Shown: positions 1 through 8,680 of the stretch, one piece after another
How the letters are laid out: every line of letters begins with the position of its first letter
How positions within the stretch are numbered: position 1 is the first letter of the stretch
From: Alphaproteobacteria bacterium TMED93
Lineage (GTDB): Bacteria; Pseudomonadota; Alphaproteobacteria; TMED109
DNA: 18,746 bases
NCBI GenBank assembly: GCA_002171495.2
Contig: NHEU02000030.1
Location: 15,051-33,796, forward strand
Direction of reading: 5' to 3'
The notes under the pieces: model-generated
What the model saw: only the letters and a program-made list of their open reading frames with translations
Told to the model about the DNA's origin: nothing
The model's database searches: none
Translations under genes and position numbers: made by a program

Positions 1-546
1 ATTATTTTTTCTCTAACAGACAGAGGAAAGTCTAATATTTTTTTACAAAACTTAGAGGACGATCAAAAGTTTCAGATTACAAATAATAAATATATCAATA
101 CGTCTCCTTATTTTTCTCCAGATGGAAAAAGTATTGTCTTTAGCTCTGATAGAGCGGGAAAACAAAATCTTTACATAAAAAATATAGAAAAAAAATCTAG
201 CAGGGCAGAAAGAATTACTTATGGAAATGGAAATTATGCTACTCCAGTATGGTCTCCTAGAGGTGATTATATTGCTTTTACTAAGTCATACAGGAAAAAA
301 TTCTTTATAGGCCTTATTAAATCAAATGGTACAGGAGAAAGACTCATATCAGAGGGATATTTAACAGATGGACCATCATGGTCACCTAATGGAAGAACAC
401 TAGTATTTTTTAAAACAATTAAAAATAGAAATAATCAATACAAAACTAAACTTTTTACTATAGATATTACAGGAAATTTAGAAAAAGAGCTTGTTACCCC
501 CTATCAAGCATCAGATCCTGATTGGGGTCCATCAATTAAGTATTAA
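1..546 (+). CDS. tolB: TolB, Tol-Pal periplasmic beta-propeller protein (3' part)
   Basis: The first 181 codons of the window are open in frame 1 and end at TAA 544-546; the 5' part lies outside. The translation carries repeated PD40/WD40-like blades: SPYFSPDGKSIVFSSDRAGK, then PVWSPRGDYIAF, then PSWSPNGRTLVFF, closing with SDPDWGP. That spacing of (F/W)SP-(D/R/N)-G blades is the C-terminal six-bladed propeller of TolB. In the family this propeller binds Pal in the periplasm and helps couple outer-membrane constriction to cell division. The next gene, pal, starts 29 bases downstream on the same strand, and cpoB follows, which is the classic order and supports the call. The N-terminal domain and signal peptide cannot be seen here. 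The identification rests on the repeats plus context and is firm. Confidence 0.93.
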   Translation: MIFSLTDRGKSNIFLQNLEDDQKFQITNNKYINTSPYFSPDGKSIVFSSDRAGKQNLYIKNIEKKSSRAERITYGNGNYATPVWSPRGDYIAFTKSYRKKFFIGLIKSNGTGERLISEGYLTDGPSWSPNGRTLVFFKTIKNRNNQYKTKLFTIDITGNLEKELVTPYQASDPDWGPSIKY

Positions 547-575
547 TTTTTTTATATTTTGTGTAGAATAATATT

Positions 576-1127
576 ATGTTATTTTTTAAAAAATATATCA
601 TTCTTTTATTAATTACAGTATTTGTATCATGTGCTGAAAACCAAAAAATTCCTATATCAGGAGCAGATGTTACCTCAGAAAACACTACTGAAGATAGTTC
701 TGTATCTAATGATGAAAATGGATCAAAAATTTCAGTATCTGATAACATAAATGCTAAAGATAAAACAAAGCAAGAGGTCTTAGTCGAAGAGCTAGTTGAA
801 GTTGGAGATAGAGTATTTTTTGATTATGACGAGTCTAGATTTAAAAATGAAGGGGTAGAGACCTTAAAGAGGCAGGCTAGATTCTTATTAAAAAATAAAA
901 ATCTTACTGTTAGAATTGAGGGTCATTGTGATCAAAGAGGAACAAGAGAGTATAATCTGGCCTTAGGTGAAAGAAGAGCTTACTCTGTTAAAAACTTTTT
1001 AGTATCCCTAGGAATAGAAGAAAGTAGAATTTCAGTAATATCTTATGGAAAAGAAAGACCTCAATCTTTAAATAATGATGAAGAATCATGGGCTCAAAAT
1101 AGAACTGCTATAACTATAATAAATTAA
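576..1127 (+). CDS. pal: Pal, peptidoglycan-associated outer-membrane lipoprotein
   Basis: This 183-residue protein has a short hydrophobic signal (about residues 5-17) and a lipobox-like end, VFVSC, with Cys19 as the expected lipidated residue. Residues 20-70 form a Ser/Asn/Asp/Glu-rich tether. Residues 75-183 are an OmpA-like peptidoglycan-binding domain with VFFDYDES, EGHCDQRGTREYN (Asp119 is the expected diaminopimelate-binding Asp) and LALGERRA. By family knowledge Pal anchors the outer membrane to peptidoglycan and switches between TolB and the cell wall during constriction. The ATG start has no clear Shine-Dalgarno sequence but gives the only complete signal peptide. The -3 lipobox residue is Phe where Leu is most common, which is tolerated. 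It sits between tolB and cpoB as expected. Confidence 0.96.
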   Translation: MLFFKKYIILLLITVFVSCAENQKIPISGADVTSENTTEDSSVSNDENGSKISVSDNINAKDKTKQEVLVEELVEVGDRVFFDYDESRFKNEGVETLKRQARFLLKNKNLTVRIEGHCDQRGTREYNLALGERRAYSVKNFLVSLGIEESRISVISYGKERPQSLNNDEESWAQNRTAITIIN

Positions 1128-1134
1128 TAAGGAG
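1128..1134 (+). promoter_or_regulatory. Strong Shine-Dalgarno fixing the TTG start of cpoB
   Basis: TAAGGAG lies immediately after the pal stop codon and six bases before TTG 1141. It is one of only two consensus ribosome-binding sites I find in the window. It decides the start, since the first in-frame ATG (1261) would remove the signal peptide. Confidence 0.8.
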
Positions 1135-1140
1135 TTACTG

Positions 1141-2130
1141 TTGCTAAAAAAAATTATCTTTTTTTGTAGTTGCTTATTTTTTTTAATATTTATTCAATTT
1201 AGCTCAACACTATCTAATGCTGAAGATTATTTAGATAATGTTATAAAAAAAATAAATAAAATGGAGAATGACCTTCAAAAACTTCAAGAAGATAGAAATA
1301 ATTCAAATAGTTCTAGTTCAGTAAGTATTTCAAATGATGCTATCGCATCACATGAAAAAAGGTTACTAGACCTTGAGGAAGAATTTAGAACATTAAATGG
1401 AAGAATAGATGAGGTTCTTTTTGACTTAAAAAAAATCTCTAGTGAAATACTCAATTTAAAAACAAAAACAGCAAATGATAAAAATATTAAAGAAAACTCC
1501 CAAAATGAAGATTATAACGGGCTTGAAAGAGAAAATACAACAACCGTTGAAACTGTTACTACAGAAGACCCGAATATGAGAGATAATCCTAGCATGCAAG
1601 TTCTAGGTGTAATTAAAGAAAATGAAACAAACAACAACAATATACAGAATGAAGTATTAAAAGTTGAAAATGATATTAAAGAAGATAATTCTATTGATGT
1701 TAAAAAACCTGACCCAGCTACAAAGCAACAATTAGCAAATCTTTCTAAAAATCCTTCGGACATATATAAGCATGCTTACAATATGCTTATACAAGAAAAC
1801 TTCTTAGACGCTGAAAAGTTTTTTAATATATTTATTGGAGAAAACCCCAAAGATCCTCTAGCTTCAAATGCCTACTATTGGTTAGGTGAAACTTTTTATG
1901 TTCAAAAAGAGTTTCAAAAAGCTGCCATTAGCTTTGCTAAAGGATATCAACAATTTCCTAAAGGTAATAAAGCTTTGGACCAGCTTTTTAAGTTAGCATT
2001 AACTTTTATTAACCTTGGAAAAAACGAAGATGCTTGCGCATCTTTTTCCAAACTTGATGCAGAATTCCCTGATGCGCCAAAAAGAATAAAAGGCAGGGTA
2101 AAAGATTATAAAGTCCGTGCTAAATGCTAG
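1141..2130 (+). CDS. cpoB: CpoB/YbgF, Tol-Pal-associated periplasmic coiled-coil TPR protein
   Basis: The 329-residue protein starts at TTG behind a consensus ribosome-binding site. Residues 4-27 form a signal peptide with a likely cleavage after SNA (residue 27). Residues 28-108 hold two Leu/Glu/Lys-rich coiled-coil stretches separated by a Ser/Asn run, like the trimerising N-terminus of CpoB. Residues 110-200 are a low-complexity Asn/Glu/Lys linker. Residues 205-329 are TPR repeats, including SNAYYWLGETFYVQKEFQKA and the end DAPKRIKGRVKDYK, which match the YbgF C-terminal domain. In the family CpoB connects the Tol machine with peptidoglycan synthesis at the division site. The last 14 bases overlap the tilS start. 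The linker is long but has no obvious domain of its own. Confidence 0.9.
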   Translation: MLKKIIFFCSCLFFLIFIQFSSTLSNAEDYLDNVIKKINKMENDLQKLQEDRNNSNSSSSVSISNDAIASHEKRLLDLEEEFRTLNGRIDEVLFDLKKISSEILNLKTKTANDKNIKENSQNEDYNGLERENTTTVETVTTEDPNMRDNPSMQVLGVIKENETNNNNIQNEVLKVENDIKEDNSIDVKKPDPATKQQLANLSKNPSDIYKHAYNMLIQENFLDAEKFFNIFIGENPKDPLASNAYYWLGETFYVQKEFQKAAISFAKGYQQFPKGNKALDQLFKLALTFINLGKNEDACASFSKLDAEFPDAPKRIKGRVKDYKVRAKC

Positions 2131-3424
2131 TACCAATAAGCTTTTAACTATTGAGAATTTTTCGGATTTTCTAAATTCTCTTACTTGCATAAAAAATGCT
2201 TCAACTATTGCAGTAGCGGTGTCATCTGGAGTTGATAGTATGAGTCTTTTACATATAAGCGATAAATGGGCAAAAAAATATAAAAAAAAACTTTACGTAA
2301 TATCTTATAATCATAATTTGAGAAAAGAATCACTAATAGAAGTAAAGTATGTTAAGACAATAAGCAAAAAACTCGGATGGGAACATAAAACTTTAAAATG
2401 GAGTCAGCCTGCAAAGAAAAACATATTGGAAAATGCTAGAATTGCAAGATATCAAGCAATTTCAAATTTTTGTAAAAGACAAAATATTAACACTTTACTT
2501 CTAGGACATCATCTAGATGATTTGATAGAAACCTTTTGTATTAGGATATTAAAAAATAGCAGATTAGACGGGTTATGCCCAATGACTGCTAGTCGAAAAT
2601 TATTTAATCTTAATCTAATAAGGCCTTTTTTACAAACTAGCAAACTAGAGATGTACTCCTATGCTAAATTAAATAAAATAAGATTTTTTGAAGATCCAAC
2701 AAATAAAAATAGCAATTACATAAGAACAAAAATTCGGTTTCTTTTAGAGAAGAATAAAAATTTAAAATATAAGTTTTCTAAATCAGTAGATTTATTTTGC
2801 AGATTGAAAAAATACAGTGACAATATCACAAACAAATTTAATTTAGATAATATAAAGTTTGAAAAAGAAGGATATTTTCTTATAAACAGAATAAATTTTT
2901 TAAAATTACCAGAGTTTTTAAATATAAAAATTCTAAACATAATTATAATGAATTTAGGAAATAATACTTACCCGTTGAGAAGTAGGACTTTATTAAGATT
3001 ATCAAAAACGATACTAGAGGAAAAGCTTTCTACGATATCTGCAGGGGGATGTTTACTTATTAATCATAAGACTCATATTTTTATTTTAAGAGAGTTTAAT
3101 CATATAAAGGACCTGAAACTAAGTATTTCACAAGGAAAAAAAGCTATTTGGGATAAGAAGTTTTTAATAACTAATTTATCAAGAAATTATAATATTTACG
3201 TTACTTCATTTGGTAAAGAGCTAGAAAATAAATCTTTTTTAGAGTTTTATAATTCAAAAAAAAGTATTATAAAAAAAATACCTTTTGTTATAAAAAAAAC
3301 TTTGCCAGTAATCAAAACACTTGAAGGTTTGATATACATACCCCATCTTAATATATATAATAATAAAAATATTAAAAAATTGGTTAGTTTAGAAATCATT
3401 GATTATTATAACATTTATAACTAA
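2117..3424 (+). CDS. tilS: TilS, tRNA(Ile2) lysidine synthetase
   Basis: TilS converts C34 of the CAU-anticodon isoleucine tRNA to lysidine using ATP and lysine, in the cytoplasm. The 435-residue product shows the PP-loop ATPase as SSGVDS (residues 36-41), the GHHLDDLIET signature (130-139) and the EDPTNKNSNYIRTKIR segment near 192-207, all diagnostic of TilS. The part after about residue 220 is Lys/Asn/Ile-rich and matches the poorly conserved C-terminal domains. The start is GTG, overlapping the end of cpoB by 14 bases. No in-frame ATG exists before the PP-loop, so an upstream non-ATG start is needed; translational coupling to cpoB would explain the lack of a ribosome-binding site. The first Gly of the usual SGGxDS is Ser37 here. 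ftsH follows 21 bases later, a neighbour often seen with tilS. Confidence 0.93.
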   Translation: MLNASTNKLLTIENFSDFLNSLTCIKNASTIAVAVSSGVDSMSLLHISDKWAKKYKKKLYVISYNHNLRKESLIEVKYVKTISKKLGWEHKTLKWSQPAKKNILENARIARYQAISNFCKRQNINTLLLGHHLDDLIETFCIRILKNSRLDGLCPMTASRKLFNLNLIRPFLQTSKLEMYSYAKLNKIRFFEDPTNKNSNYIRTKIRFLLEKNKNLKYKFSKSVDLFCRLKKYSDNITNKFNLDNIKFEKEGYFLINRINFLKLPEFLNIKILNIIIMNLGNNTYPLRSRTLLRLSKTILEEKLSTISAGGCLLINHKTHIFILREFNHIKDLKLSISQGKKAIWDKKFLITNLSRNYNIYVTSFGKELENKSFLEFYNSKKSIIKKIPFVIKKTLPVIKTLEGLIYIPHLNIYNNKNIKKLVSLEIIDYYNIYN

Positions 3425-3427
3425 AAT
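3399..3427 (+). promoter_or_regulatory. Possible promoter for ftsH inside the end of tilS
   Basis: TTGATT (3399-3404) and TAAAAT (3422-3427) are separated by 17 bases, matching 4/6 and 5/6 of the sigma-70 consensus boxes. Transcription would begin near 3434, almost at the ribosome-binding site, giving a very short leader. In sequence this AT-rich such matches arise by chance, so the call is weak. Confidence 0.22.
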
Positions 3428-3433
3428 ATAAAA

Positions 3434-3439
3434 AAGGAG
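3434..3439 (+). promoter_or_regulatory. Strong Shine-Dalgarno fixing the TTG start of ftsH
   Basis: AAGGAG lies six bases before TTG 3446, the same sequence and spacing as upstream of cpoB. It supports the TTG start, which keeps the first transmembrane segment of FtsH intact. Confidence 0.8.
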
Positions 3440-3445
3440 ATTAGT

Positions 3446-5380
3446 TTGAATAACTCTGGAAAAAATTTTGCCGTATGGGTAATAGTAGCTTTAGTTCTGG
3501 TGCTACTATTTAATATGTTTGAAGGTGGAAAAAAGCCTGAAAAGTCTTCCAAAATCCCATATTCTGAGTTTCTTAAACTAGTAGAAAGTGATAAAATTAA
3601 TGATGTCTCTATGGTTGGTAGAAACATTGTTGGTCATTTAGATGATGGTTCTAAATTTTCTACTTATACCCCTCCTAATGATCCTAATCTTGTTGAAAAA
3701 CTTTCTGAACATAATATTGTGATTAATGCAGCTCCCGAAGAAGAACCTGTCTCGCCTTTATTAGGATTATTTCTAAACTGGTTGCCTATGCTTTTATTTA
3801 TAGGAATTTGGATTTTTTTTATGAGACAAATGCAAGGAGGAAGAGGAGGAGCATTAGGTTTTGGTAAATCAAAAGCAAAATTACTAACTGAAAAACAAGG
3901 TAGGGTAACTTTTAAAGATGTGGCTGGAGTAGATGAAGCAAAAGAAGAATTGGAAGAAGTTGTAGAGTATTTGAAAAGCCCTATTAAATTTCAGAGATTA
4001 GGAGGAAAAATACCTAAAGGAGTGTTATTAGTTGGTCCTCCAGGAACAGGGAAAACTTTAATAGCAAGAGCAGTGGCAGGTGAAGCAAACGTACCATTTT
4101 TTACAATTTCAGGTTCTGATTTTGTAGAAATGTTTGTTGGCGTTGGAGCTTCTAGAGTTAGAGATATGTTTGAGCAAGGAAAGAAAAATGCACCTTGTAT
4201 TATTTTTGTAGATGAGATTGATGCAGTAGGAAGACATAGAGGAGCTGGTCTTGGAGGTGGAAATGATGAAAGAGAACAGACACTTAATCAGCTTCTAGTT
4301 GAAATGGATGGATTTGAGACTAATGAAGGTGTAATTCTAATTGCAGCAACAAATCGTCCCGATGTATTAGATCCAGCTTTATTAAGGCCTGGAAGATTTG
4401 ATAGACAAGTAGTTGTTCCAAACCCTGATATCTTAGGAAGAGAAAAAATACTTAAGGTTCATATGAAAAAGGTACCTCTTGCTCCAGATGTGAATGCAAG
4501 AGTGATAGCCAGAGGCACACCGGGTTTTTCTGGTGCAGATTTAGCTAATATTGTTAATGAAGCTGCACTTTTGGCTGCAAGAAAAGGAAAAAAGAATGTT
4601 TCTATGAATGAATTTGAACAATCTAAAGATAAAGTTATGATGGGATCTGAAAGAAGATCTATGATTATGACCGACGAAGAAAAAGAAAAAACAGCATATC
4701 ATGAGGCTGGTCATGCACTAGTTATGCTTCATGCTAAAGGACACGAACCGCTGCATAAGGTTACAATAATTCCTAGAGGTAGAGCACTAGGTGTAACTAT
4801 GTGGCTTCCTGAAAGAGATAAACTAGCTCATACTTTTAATGAACTAAATGCTCAATTATCTTCTCTTTTTGGTGGACGAATCGCTGAAGAAATAATATAC
4901 GGAAAAGATAATATCACTACAGGAGCAGGAAACGATATTCAGCAAGCAACCAATTTAGCTAGAAGAATGGTAAAAGAGTTTGGTTTTTCTGATAAACTAG
5001 GACCTCTTAGATATGAAAGTAATCAAGAGGAAGTTTTTTTAGGGCATTCTGTATCACAACAAACTAATATATCTGATGAAACTGCAAAAATTATTGATAT
5101 TGAAATAAAAAGGCTAGTTGTTAATGGTGAAACTAGTGCTAGAAAAATTATTTCTACAAATATTAAAGATCTTCATATAATTGCTAAAGGATTACTTGAA
5201 TATGAAACCCTAACTTCTTCTGATATAGATCTTTTATTAAAGGGGAAGAAACCCAAGAGACCTCATGAAGATGAAGATAAAGATAATTTAAAAGAAAAAA
5301 ACAATAAAAAGAAAATTAAGCCAAAGGATGTAGAAAAACCAATAGGTTCTGTTCCAGTAACAGCAAAAAATATATCTTAA
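3446..5380 (+). CDS. ftsH: FtsH, ATP-dependent membrane zinc metalloprotease
   Basis: This 644-residue protein has the full FtsH layout. There are two membrane segments (about residues 8-24 and 104-126) flanking a periplasmic domain, then an AAA+ ATPase with Walker A GPPGTGKT (197-204), Walker B IIFVDEID (252-259) and the second region of homology around [20 protein letters not shown] (301-320). The M41 protease domain follows, with the zinc motif HEAGH (419-423) and a third ligand Asp497 in TTGAGND. The C-terminal tail (about 600-644) is Lys/Glu/Asp-rich. FtsH extracts and degrades misassembled membrane proteins and, in E. coli, sigma-32; an rpoH gene lies 9 kb away. The start is TTG with a consensus ribosome-binding site. 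All catalytic residues are present. Confidence 0.98.
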   Translation: MNNSGKNFAVWVIVALVLVLLFNMFEGGKKPEKSSKIPYSEFLKLVESDKINDVSMVGRNIVGHLDDGSKFSTYTPPNDPNLVEKLSEHNIVINAAPEEEPVSPLLGLFLNWLPMLLFIGIWIFFMRQMQGGRGGALGFGKSKAKLLTEKQGRVTFKDVAGVDEAKEELEEVVEYLKSPIKFQRLGGKIPKGVLLVGPPGTGKTLIARAVAGEANVPFFTISGSDFVEMFVGVGASRVRDMFEQGKKNAPCIIFVDEIDAVGRHRGAGLGGGNDEREQTLNQLLVEMDGFETNEGVILIAATNRPDVLDPALLRPGRFDRQVVVPNPDILGREKILKVHMKKVPLAPDVNARVIARGTPGFSGADLANIVNEAALLAARKGKKNVSMNEFEQSKDKVMMGSERRSMIMTDEEKEKTAYHEAGHALVMLHAKGHEPLHKVTIIPRGRALGVTMWLPERDKLAHTFNELNAQLSSLFGGRIAEEIIYGKDNITTGAGNDIQQATNLARRMVKEFGFSDKLGPLRYESNQEEVFLGHSVSQQTNISDETAKIIDIEIKRLVVNGETSARKIISTNIKDLHIIAKGLLEYETLTSSDIDLLLKGKKPKRPHEDEDKDNLKEKNNKKKIKPKDVEKPIGSVPVTAKNIS

Positions 5381-5389
5381 ACTTTAAAT

Positions 5390-6460
5390 ATGATAAATAA
5401 CTACTTTTTATTGCCTAGCGATATTAAAGTAGCTGATAAAAGTAATTTAGAAAATAATAAAATTTTACTTAGATATAATAATAACCTTAATTTTAGTTTA
5501 GTATATTTATGTGTTTTGGACTCCAAAAAAAAAGTTAAATTTTTAGAAAAGATAGATTTACCCGACAATAATAAAAAATTAAAAAATTTAAAATTAAAAT
5601 ACTCTAATTTAGATAAAAGACTCAAAAACCTCTGTTATTCCAAGAATGTCAAACCAGATTTGTTTAAAGGTAATGCTCCTAAACTAATGGGTATATTAAA
5701 TGTTACAAAAGATAGCTTTTATGATGGAGGTAGATACTTTGATACAAAAAAAGCTATAAAACAAGCTTACAATTTAATACAAGAAGGTGCTGATATTATT
5801 GATATAGGAGGAGAGTCTACTAGACCTGGAGCTTCTCTAGTGCCTCAAAAAGAAGAAGTTTCAAGAATACTTCCTGTAATTAAAGAACTTTGTAAAAATA
5901 ATATAAAAGTATCTTGTGATACAAGAAACTCTGAAACTATGAAAATAGTTTTAGATGAGGGTGTTCAAATGATAAATGATGTGTCAGGGTTACGCTATGA
6001 TGAAAACACTTTAGCTGTAATAAAAGAATATAATTGTTACTATGCTTTAATGCATTCCATAGAATCACCCCCTACCATGCAAATTAATCCTAAATACGAA
6101 AATGTAATAGAAGACTTATACTCTTTTTTTTTAAAAAAAATAAGTTTAATCGAGGAAAAAGGTTTAAATAGATCAAAAATAATTATTGATCCTGGAATAG
6201 GATTTGGAAAAAATGATATTCATAACTTTCAAATTTTAAAATATTTTTCTATTTTTCTTGATTTAGGTTTGCCTATTTTGATAGGGTTATCAAGAAAAAG
6301 CTTTATAGGAAGATTTATTAAAAATGAGCATGTAGATAGACTTCCTAGCTCTCTTGCTTTAGCAGTAGATGTATTTTTAAAGGGAGCAAGTTTTATTAGA
6401 GTTCATGATGTAAAGGGTACCAAGAATGCAATTGATATATTTAAAAAGGCTAACTGTTGA
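5390..6460 (+). CDS. folP: FolP, dihydropteroate synthase with N-terminal extension
   Basis: FolP condenses 6-hydroxymethyl-dihydropterin diphosphate with p-aminobenzoate in folate synthesis. The TIM-barrel domain runs from about residue 98 to 356 and shows GILNVTKDSF (101-110), GGESTRPGA (140-148), CDTR (176-179), INDVSG (195-200), DPGIGFGK (267-274), SRKSFIGRF (301-309) and RVHD (337-340). About 97 residues precede it, poor in motifs; from memory several alphaproteobacterial FolP proteins carry a comparable N-terminal segment, so the ATG at 5390 is kept although it lacks a ribosome-binding site. It begins 9 bases after ftsH. The stop TGA overlaps the TTG start of glmM by four bases. One oddity is MHSIESP (221-227) in place of the usual MHMQGxP. 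Confidence 0.94.
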   Translation: MINNYFLLPSDIKVADKSNLENNKILLRYNNNLNFSLVYLCVLDSKKKVKFLEKIDLPDNNKKLKNLKLKYSNLDKRLKNLCYSKNVKPDLFKGNAPKLMGILNVTKDSFYDGGRYFDTKKAIKQAYNLIQEGADIIDIGGESTRPGASLVPQKEEVSRILPVIKELCKNNIKVSCDTRNSETMKIVLDEGVQMINDVSGLRYDENTLAVIKEYNCYYALMHSIESPPTMQINPKYENVIEDLYSFFLKKISLIEEKGLNRSKIIIDPGIGFGKNDIHNFQILKYFSIFLDLGLPILIGLSRKSFIGRFIKNEHVDRLPSSLALAVDVFLKGASFIRVHDVKGTKNAIDIFKKANC

Positions 6461-7824
6461 GAGTAAAAAAAAATAAAGTTAAAAAATATTTTGGAACAGA
6501 TGGTATACGAGGGAGAGCTAACTCTTCAAAAATGAATGCTAATCTAGCACTTAAAATAGGAATGGCATCTGCTAAGCTTTTTAAAAGAGGAAAACACAAG
6601 CATTTTGTGCTTATAGGAAAAGATACAAGACTATCAAATTATACTATAGAACCTGCCCTAACTTCTGGTTTTTTAAGTATGGGAATGAATGTTTATCTTA
6701 CTGGCCCACTGCCGACTCCAGGTGTTGCATCATTAGTATCATCAATGCGCTGCGATGTGGGCGTAATGATATCTGCTTCACATAATGAGTATGTTGATAA
6801 TGGTATAAAAATATTTTGCCCAGATGGCACTAAATTATCTGATGACCAAGAAATAGAACTAGAAAAACTAATAGATAATAGTAAATTACCGTTAGTAAAA
6901 TCTGAAAATATGGGACGAGCACAAAGAATTGATGATGCTGGAGGTAGATATATTGAATACTTGAAATCTAGAATGTCCTCCTCACTTAGACTAGATGGTT
7001 TAAAAATTGTTATTGATTGTGCAAATGGAGCAGCATATAAGGTAGGGCCTACTATTTTATGGGAGCTTGGAGCTGAAGTAATTTCATTAAATGTTACTCC
7101 TGATGGGACTAATGTAAATAAAAATAGTGGTTCAACTAATCCTAAAAACCTTATATCTACAGTAAAAAGAACAAAGGCTGATTTAGGTATAGCTCTAGAC
7201 GGAGATGCAGATAGATGTGTTTTGGTAGATGATAAAGGAAGAATTGTAAATGGTGATTTAATTTTAGGAATAATTGCAACTAAGTGGAAAGATAAAAATA
7301 TCCTTAAAAATAATACTGTAGTTGGTACTAATATGAGTAATTCTGGATTAGAAAAGTATCTAAAAAAAAATAATATAAACTTTATTAGAGCAGATGTTGG
7401 TGATAGAAATATAATCAAGGAAATGAAAGAAAATGACTTTATTCTTGGTGGAGAGCCATCAGGTCATATAATACTCAACAATTTGTCTTCTTCTGGAGAT
7501 GGTTTATTAGCCTCTCTTGAAGTTTTATATACCTTAAAAGAAAGCAAAAAAAAATTATCATCATTTTCAAATCTTTTTAAGCCTTTTCCTCAAATAATAC
7601 AAAGCTTTCCTATTAATAAAAATTTTTCGGCTGAAAAAATTCTAAAAAAACTTAAACCTAAAATTTTAAAATTAAATAAGTCTTTTAAATCAGATAACAG
7701 ACTAATTTTAAGAAAATCAGGAACAGAAAATAAGATAAGAGTAATGATAGAGTCAAAAGATAAAAATTTTGCAAAAAAAATAATGCTTAAAACAAGAAGT
7801 ATTTTGAAAGAACTCAATAAATGA
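6457..7824 (+). CDS. glmM: GlmM, phosphoglucosamine mutase
   Basis: GlmM interconverts glucosamine-6-phosphate and glucosamine-1-phosphate on the path to UDP-GlcNAc for peptidoglycan and lipid A. The 455-residue product has the alpha-D-phosphohexomutase domains: KYFGTDGIRGRAN near the start (10-22), the active serine loop ISASHN (105-110, Ser108 expected phosphoserine), the metal loop DGDADR (248-253), the sugar loop GGEPSGH (331-337) and the C-terminal phosphate-binding RKSGTENKIRVM. The start is TTG within TTGA, overlapping the folP stop, so it is probably translated by coupling; starting at a later ATG would lose the FGTDGIRG motif. Its own TGA overlaps the ATG of thiD by four bases. The residue after SASHN is Glu instead of the usual Pro. 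Confidence 0.96.
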   Translation: MRVKKNKVKKYFGTDGIRGRANSSKMNANLALKIGMASAKLFKRGKHKHFVLIGKDTRLSNYTIEPALTSGFLSMGMNVYLTGPLPTPGVASLVSSMRCDVGVMISASHNEYVDNGIKIFCPDGTKLSDDQEIELEKLIDNSKLPLVKSENMGRAQRIDDAGGRYIEYLKSRMSSSLRLDGLKIVIDCANGAAYKVGPTILWELGAEVISLNVTPDGTNVNKNSGSTNPKNLISTVKRTKADLGIALDGDADRCVLVDDKGRIVNGDLILGIIATKWKDKNILKNNTVVGTNMSNSGLEKYLKKNNINFIRADVGDRNIIKEMKENDFILGGEPSGHIILNNLSSSGDGLLASLEVLYTLKESKKKLSSFSNLFKPFPQIIQSFPINKNFSAEKILKKLKPKILKLNKSFKSDNRLILRKSGTENKIRVMIESKDKNFAKKIMLKTRSILKELNK

Positions 7825-8618
7825 TAAACCCTTCTTGTTTAATTATTGCAGGCTCAGACTCAGGAGCAGGCGCAGGCCTTCAAGCAGACCTAAAAACTTT
7901 TTCTGCTCATAATATTTATGCTTCAACAGTAATTACAGCTATAACTGCTCAAAATACTTTAGGTGTGAATGAGGTTATGGATGTTCCTGCTTTCATGATT
8001 GAGTCTCAACTAAAGACCATCAGCAAAGATTTTAAAACTTCAATAATAAAAATAGGAATGCTATCTAACAACGAGACTATAGAAATTATAAGTTATTGCT
8101 TAAACAAATACTTTTCTGAAATACCAGTTATTCTTGATCCTGTAATGGTTGCAAAAGGAGGTCATAGTTTATTGCATAACGATTCCATTAAAAGCCTCAT
8201 AGATAATTTATTTCCTAAAAGCTTTCTAATTACCCCTAACCTACCTGAGGCTGAGAAAATTCTTAATACCTCAATAAAAAATAATAAAGATATGCAAAGT
8301 AATATTGAAATGTTTAACAATTTCAAAGTAAAGAATATTCTAGTAAAAGGAGGCCATTTACAAGAAGAAAAGATAGTGGATTTATTACTAAATAATGGAA
8401 AAGTTTATACGTTTAAGTCTGATAAAATAAAAACTTCCAATACGCATGGTACAGGATGCACACTTGCTTCAGCAATAGCTTGTAATTTATTTAAAGGTTT
8501 AGATCTATATGATAGTGTTTATAACGCTAGAAATTATGTGATTAATTGTATTAAAAACCCTTACATTATAGGAAACGGACATAATCCATTAAATCATTTT
8601 TATAATTTATTTAACTAA
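7821..8618 (+). CDS. thiD: ThiD, hydroxymethylpyrimidine (phosphate) kinase
   Basis: ThiD phosphorylates 4-amino-5-hydroxymethyl-2-methylpyrimidine and its monophosphate to give HMP-PP for thiamine synthesis. The 265-residue protein matches the ribokinase-like ThiD family: IIAGSDSGAGAGLQADLKTF (8-27), TAITAQNTLGV, VILDPVMVAKGG (103-114), LITPNLPEA (136-144), VKGGH (175-179) and the anion-hole NTHGTGCTLASAIA (207-220). It ends in GHNPLNHFY, also usual for the family. The ATG overlaps the glmM stop, so it sits at the end of a tightly packed run and is probably co-transcribed with glmM. No TPP riboswitch can fit upstream. No other thiamine gene is in the window, so it may serve salvage or full synthesis. 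Confidence 0.94.
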   Translation: MINPSCLIIAGSDSGAGAGLQADLKTFSAHNIYASTVITAITAQNTLGVNEVMDVPAFMIESQLKTISKDFKTSIIKIGMLSNNETIEIISYCLNKYFSEIPVILDPVMVAKGGHSLLHNDSIKSLIDNLFPKSFLITPNLPEAEKILNTSIKNNKDMQSNIEMFNNFKVKNILVKGGHLQEEKIVDLLLNNGKVYTFKSDKIKTSNTHGTGCTLASAIACNLFKGLDLYDSVYNARNYVINCIKNPYIIGNGHNPLNHFYNLFN

Positions 8619-8622
8619 TTAT

Positions 8623-8656
8623 TTGACCGATTAATTTAACAAAGTTATTGTATAAT
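8623..8656 (+). promoter_or_regulatory. Possible promoter of the serC-serA-hisZ-purA run
   Basis: The 62-base gap between thiD and serC is the longest plus-strand break before position 13862. It contains TTGACC (8623-8628) and TATAAT (8651-8656), but they are 22 bases apart, too far for a normal sigma-70 promoter. At the standard 17-base spacing the -10 would be TATTGT (8646-8651, 4/6 match). Either box could be used, so a promoter is plausible here but not settled. Confidence 0.33.
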
Positions 8657-8680
8657 ATATATATCAATAAAATTTTTATC

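Noticed and set aside
6693..7418. A 241-codon open frame on the minus strand opposite glmM.
   Set aside because: It lies wholly inside a clear glmM, has no recognisable domain and no ribosome-binding site, and reads as a shadow of the opposite strand.
7700..7820. TPP riboswitch for thiD.
   Set aside because: The region is glmM coding sequence and the thiD ATG overlaps its stop; no thi-box-like motif is visible.
8648..8680. TTG start adding 11 residues to SerC.
   Set aside because: No ribosome-binding site precedes it, it overlaps the promoter-like TATAAT, and ATG 8681 gives the normal family N-terminus.
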